DNA of 44,559 nt from JANMAT01 sp031359995 (GTDB lineage: Bacteria > Actinomycetota > Acidimicrobiia > Acidimicrobiales > Ilumatobacteraceae). The DNA lies in contig JANMAT010000087.1 of NCBI GenBank assembly GCA_031359995.1, positions 1 to 44,559 on the forward strand, in the 5' to 3' direction. The notes beneath the pieces were generated by a model. It saw only the letters and a list, made by a program, of their open reading frames with translations. It searched no databases and was not told where the DNA came from. Below, in pieces: positions 41,276 through 44,559 of this stretch. The position numbers were made by a program, and so were the translations under genes. Position 1 is the stretch's first letter. Every line of letters starts with the position of its first letter.

Positions 41276-43873
41276 TCAGACCGGGACCGAGGCGCCGAAG
41301 AAACCGCGGATGGCGTCGGCCATCTGGGCCCGCATCGGGGCGCCCGACGGCAGCATGTCGACCGCGGTCATCGACGTGTGGGTGTGGCCGCGGGCCTGGA
41401 TGTAGGTGACCGTCACGCCGGCGGCGCTGAGCGCGTCGGCGTAGGCCTTGCCCTCGTCGCGCAGCGGGTCGAAGTCGGCGGTCACGATCGTGGCCGCCGG
41501 CAGACCGGCCAGGCTGGCCGCCAGCAGCGGCGACGCCTTCGGGTGCAGCCGCTCGGTGTCGTCGGCGTACAGGTCCCAGAACCACTCCATGAGTGGCTTG
41601 GTCAGCACGAAGCCGTCGGCGTTCTCCCGGTACGACGCCGTCTGCATGCGCCCGTCGGTGACCGGCGTGAGCAGCAGCTGGCCGACCAGGGCGGGGCCGC
41701 CGGCGTCACGCGCCGTCTGGGCCACCACCGCGGCGAGGTTGGCGCCGGCGCTCCAACCGGCCACGGCCAGCTGCCCCGGGATGCCACCGAGCTCGGCGGC
41801 GTGGGCGGCGACCCACTGCAGCGCGGCGAAGGCATCGTCGGGGGCGGCCGGGAAGCGGTCTTCGGGGCCGTGGCGGTAGTTCACCGAGATGATCACGGCG
41901 TTCGAGCGCACGCACAGGTCGCGGGTGAACGGGTCGTCGGAATCGTGGTTGCCGAGCACCCAGCCGCCACCGTGGTAGTAGACGACCATGGGGTGCGGGC
42001 CGGGCGTGGCCGGCCGGTACAGGCGGTAGTCGAGGTCGCCGCCGGCGCCGGGCAGCGTGCCGTCCGTCACCTCGCCCACGTCGGGGCCGGGGGCCCGCAT
42101 GGCCGACGATGCCGCCATGAAGTCGCGCGCCTCGGTGGCGGTCATGCTCTCGATGGGCGGCAGGCCCATGCCCGCCATCATCTCGAGCAAGATGGCCACG
42201 TCGGGCTGCACCTGGCGGATGACGCCGTCGTTGGCCTTCGTGCCGTTCGGGCCGGTGCGCACGAAGCCCACGTAGTCCTGGGCGACGACCTCGTTGCAGA
42301 TCTGGCGGTACCGGTCGACGCCGCCCGCGTAGGGCAGGAACACCCGCGGCTTGCCGGGCACGTTGGCGCCCATGTACCACGAGTTGGCCAGCGGGAAGAG
42401 CGTGATGTCGCCGAAGTCGTTCACGTGCTGCACCCAGCCGTCGACCGCGGTCTGCGTGGGCTCGATGGTGTCGGAGCCCTCGGCCTTCAGGTGCTGCAGG
42501 GTGTCGGTGATCCAGTCGACGTGCTGCTCGATCGACACGATCATGTTCGACAGCACCGACGGGCTGCCGGGCCCGGTGATCATGTAGAGGTTCGGGAAGC
42601 CCTTGGCCATGAGGCCCAGGTAGGTGACGGGGCCGCCGGCCCAGGCGTCCTTCAGCGTGATGCCGTCGCAGCCGGTGATGTCGACGCTGACGATGGCGCC
42701 GGTCATGGCATCGAAGCCGGTGGCGAACACGATGGCGTCGAACGCCATCGACTCACCGGTGATGTCGACACCTGTCTCGGTGATGGTCGTGATCGGCGTC
42801 TTGCGCAGGTCGACCAGGCGCACCGTGGGCTTGTTGAACGTCTGGTAGTAGTTCGTGTCGACGCACAGGCGCTTGGTGCCGATGGGGAACGACTTCGGGC
42901 ACATGGCCTCGGCCGTCTCGGGGTCGTTCACCGTGGCGCGGATCTTGTTGCGCACGAACTCGCACAGCAGCTCGTTGGCCTGCAGGTTGGCGAGGTTGTC
43001 GGCGTAGGTGTTGAGGAACTCGATGATGCCGCCGGCCTGCCACGCCGCTTCGTACGTGGCGAGCCGCTCCTCGTCGGTGGCGGCGAGGGCCATGGCCGTG
43101 GCCGGCGGGATGGGCACGCCTGCGCCCGACCAGCGGGCGGCTTCGCGATAGGCGGCGCGGTCCTTGTCGAGCTCGGCCCGCTTCTCGGCCGGCACGGGGC
43201 CGTTGTAGGCGGGGATGGAGAAGTTCGGCGTGCGCTGGAAGACGGTGAGCTGGCTGGCCTGCTCGGCGATGATCGGGATCGACTGGATGGCCGACGAGCC
43301 GGTGCCGATGACGGCGACCCGCTTGCCGGTGAAGTCGACGCCCTCGTGGGGCCAGCGGCTGGTGAAGTACACCTCGCCCCCGAAGCGGTCGGTGCCCTCG
43401 ATGTCGACCTCCTTCGGCGCCGAGAGGCAGCCGGTGGCCATCACGTAGTGCCGGGCCGTGAGCGTGGCGCCGGTCGAGGTGTGGACGTGCCAGCGGTTGG
43501 CGCCACCGTCCCACTCGGCCTTGGTGACACGGGTCTTGAAGTCGATGTCGCGGCGCAGGTCGTGCTTGTCGGCCACGTACCGGGCGTAGCGCAGGATCTC
43601 GGGCTGGGGCGCGTACTTCTCGGTCCACGTCCACTCGTCGTCCAGGCCGGGATCCCACGTGTACTGGTAGTCCAGGCTCTGGACGTCGCAGCGCGCACCC
43701 GGGTACCGGTTCCAGTACCAGGTGCCGCCGACGTCGTCGCCGGTCTCGAGCACCCGGGCCGAGATCCCCAGCTTGCGCAGCTGGTGCAGCAGGTACATGC
43801 CGGCGAACCCCGCCCCCACCACCACGACATCGAACTCCGTCGGCCGATCGGCCCCCGAACCATTGCTGGCCAT
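41276..43873 (-). CDS. Fusion of a Baeyer-Villiger-type monooxygenase and an HSL-family esterase
   Basis: One continuous 865-aa frame. Residues 1-540 are a flavin monooxygenase: VVVVGAGFAGMYLLHQL (FAD), GGTWYWNRYPGARCD, AVIGTGSSAIQS (NADPH), and FATGFDAMTG. The BVMO fingerprint is FGGEVYFTSRWP (164-175), with Phe170 where His is usual. Residues about 550-865 are an HSL/alpha-beta-hydrolase domain: YYHGGGWVLG (634-637 HGGG), nucleophile Ser708 in GWSAG, Asp802 in FDPLRDEG, and His830 in GHTHTS. The monooxygenase would turn a ketone into an ester and the esterase would cut it to alcohol plus acid. ATG 43873 follows AAGGGA. No internal stop or start separates the halves. Confidence 0.92.
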   Translation of the reverse strand: MASNGSGADRPTEFDVVVVGAGFAGMYLLHQLRKLGISARVLETGDDVGGTWYWNRYPGARCDVQSLDYQYTWDPGLDDEWTWTEKYAPQPEILRYARYVADKHDLRRDIDFKTRVTKAEWDGGANRWHVHTSTGATLTARHYVMATGCLSAPKEVDIEGTDRFGGEVYFTSRWPHEGVDFTGKRVAVIGTGSSAIQSIPIIAEQASQLTVFQRTPNFSIPAYNGPVPAEKRAELDKDRAAYREAARWSGAGVPIPPATAMALAATDEERLATYEAAWQAGGIIEFLNTYADNLANLQANELLCEFVRNKIRATVNDPETAEAMCPKSFPIGTKRLCVDTNYYQTFNKPTVRLVDLRKTPITTITETGVDITGESMAFDAIVFATGFDAMTGAIVSVDITGCDGITLKDAWAGGPVTYLGLMAKGFPNLYMITGPGSPSVLSNMIVSIEQHVDWITDTLQHLKAEGSDTIEPTQTAVDGWVQHVNDFGDITLFPLANSWYMGANVPGKPRVFLPYAGGVDRYRQICNEVVAQDYVGFVRTGPNGTKANDGVIRQVQPDVAILLEMMAGMGLPPIESMTATEARDFMAASSAMRAPGPDVGEVTDGTLPGAGGDLDYRLYRPATPGPHPMVVYYHGGGWVLGNHDSDDPFTRDLCVRSNAVIISVNYRHGPEDRFPAAPDDAFAALQWVAAHAAELGGIPGQLAVAGWSAGANLAAVVAQTARDAGGPALVGQLLLTPVTDGRMQTASYRENADGFVLTKPLMEWFWDLYADDTERLHPKASPLLAASLAGLPAATIVTADFDPLRDEGKAYADALSAAGVTVTYIQARGHTHTSMTAVDMLPSGAPMRAQMADAIRGFFGASVPV

Positions 43874-43987
43874 GAACAGTCCCTTCGTGCAGAAACGACG
43901 GACTCCCGCGTCCGTCGGGATCCATGATCCCATAGGCGCCCGCTGGTTCCCCAACGCCCAGCGTCCCCATCGAGGTCAGGTCGGCGT

Positions 43988-43993
43988 TAGGTT
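43988..43993 (+). promoter_or_regulatory. Leaderless-type -10 (TAGGTT)
   Basis: TAGGTT is followed by 6 nt (GCGGGG) and GTG 44000, the start of the gene running off the right edge. Confidence 0.5.
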
Positions 43994-43999
43994 GCGGGG

Positions 44000-44559
44000 G
44001 TGCTCCTGACCGACGTGGCCGCCGCCCTCCCGTCGCCGGCCGAGCTGCGCCGGCTCAGCCTGGCCATGGCCGCGCTCGACGTGATGGTGAGCCTCGACTG
44101 GGAGAAGCAGTACTTCTCGTTCCGGCCCCAGTTCGGCCCGGCCCACGCGCTGGCCTCGATGGATGACAACCAGGGGGACACGTACGCCATCGTGTTCGGG
44201 GCCGAGGGCACCGTGGTGCGCGGTTGGGACCACGAGTACGGCACGGTGCCGACGGCGGCCGCGGGCCTGCCCGACGACCTGCGGTGGATCGTGGACGAGC
44301 CCCTGCTGGGCGGGTCGCGGGAGATGAGCTGCTGCTTCTGGACGACGGGGGCCGACGGCCCGTGGCGGTGCGGCCAGGGCGACGACGATGGCGGTGCCGA
44401 GTGGCTGCTCTCGCAGGTGCTCGACGGGACGCCCGAGGCGTACCGCCGCTTCGCCGCCTCGTACTACGAGGAGGTGCTGGGCCCCGTGGTCGACGAGGTG
44501 TACGCCCTGCGCACCATCAGCGCGTTCACCATCCGAGCGGTGAACCGCGAAGCCGACAT
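44000..44559 (+). CDS. Hypothetical protein, truncated by the window edge
   Basis: A frame of 186 codons stays open to the last base. It begins LLTDVAAALPSPAELRRLSL, continues with SLDWEKQYFSFRPQFGPAHA and DDNQGDTYAIVFGAEGTVVR, GWDHEY, then WTTGADGPWRCGQ, and ends RTISAFTIRAVNREAD. Trp- and Asp-rich, with no signal peptide or transmembrane helix. I do not recognise the family; the GWDHEY and SMDDNQGD segments recall SMI1/KNR4-like or immunity-type proteins only loosely. GTG 44000 was chosen because of the promoter hexamer 6 nt upstream and because the region before it is not open. Confidence 0.7.
   Translation, partial: MLLTDVAAALPSPAELRRLSLAMAALDVMVSLDWEKQYFSFRPQFGPAHALASMDDNQGDTYAIVFGAEGTVVRGWDHEYGTVPTAAAGLPDDLRWIVDEPLLGGSREMSCCFWTTGADGPWRCGQGDDDGGAEWLLSQVLDGTPEAYRRFAASYYEEVLGPVVDEVYALRTISAFTIRAVNREAD

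Noticed and set aside
41378..43927. 849-codon plus-strand frame antisense to the monooxygenase-esterase
   Set aside because: Mirrors the codon structure of the real gene; its composition is unlike any protein family.

Overview
The window is high-GC actinobacterial DNA. Three things suggest an uncultured Acidimicrobiia-like lineage: many short-chain dehydrogenases, flavin monooxygenases and a P450; actinobacterial regulators (SARP, RskA-type anti-sigma); and a recurring leaderless promoter layout (-10 of the form T/C-A-N-N-N-T, 6 or 7 nt before the start codon). The taxonomy is inference; no rRNA or marker gene is present.

Layout. 1-1.45 kb is a graveyard: a truncated IS110-type transposase, a truncated uracil-DNA-glycosylase-like gene, a frameshifted McrC-like fragment, a degenerate 3' half of a tRNA-Gly(CCC), and a 24-bp direct repeat bracketing that tRNA piece. 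1.5-11.3 kb holds an intact Fic protein with a perfect inverted repeat in front of it, then housekeeping-like metabolic genes (DinB/DUF664, SDR, aldo/keto reductase, acyltransferase-3/SGNH, saccharopine-dehydrogenase-like plus DUF2071 pair, two VOC proteins, MBL hydrolase). 11.5-14.1 kb is a convergent pair of EAL-HDOD paralogues separated by a strong hairpin.

15.1-22.5 kb is unusual. Within 7.4 kb, six genes are truncated, internally deleted or frameshifted (histidine kinase, glycosyltransferase 39, a secreted protein, an RskA-type anti-sigma factor, a chemoreceptor, a DapA-family protein, a Rieske oxygenase). The breaks are abrupt, with no mobile element at the joints. At two joints a divergent gene pair has lost both 5' ends. 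This is either local decay or an assembly that dropped sequence.

22.5-44.6 kb is clean and gene-dense: a 2-oxoglutarate oxygenase lacking the usual first iron His, a P450, a HAD phosphatase coupled to a divergent IspD-like protein that stands head-to-head with ispD, an lhgO-phytanoyl dioxygenase pair, a lipoprotein metalloprotease with a duplicated dead domain, SDRs, DUF2237, a Baeyer-Villiger-type monooxygenase, a CapA protein with three C-terminal repeats, a tautomerase, a SARP/NB-ARC regulator overlapping nth, and a single polypeptide fusing a Baeyer-Villiger-type monooxygenase to an HSL-family esterase. A truncated unknown gene runs off the right edge.

The most interesting items are the monooxygenase-esterase fusion, the dead-domain metalloprotease, the head-to-head IspD pair, the repeated leaderless promoter signature and the cluster of broken genes.
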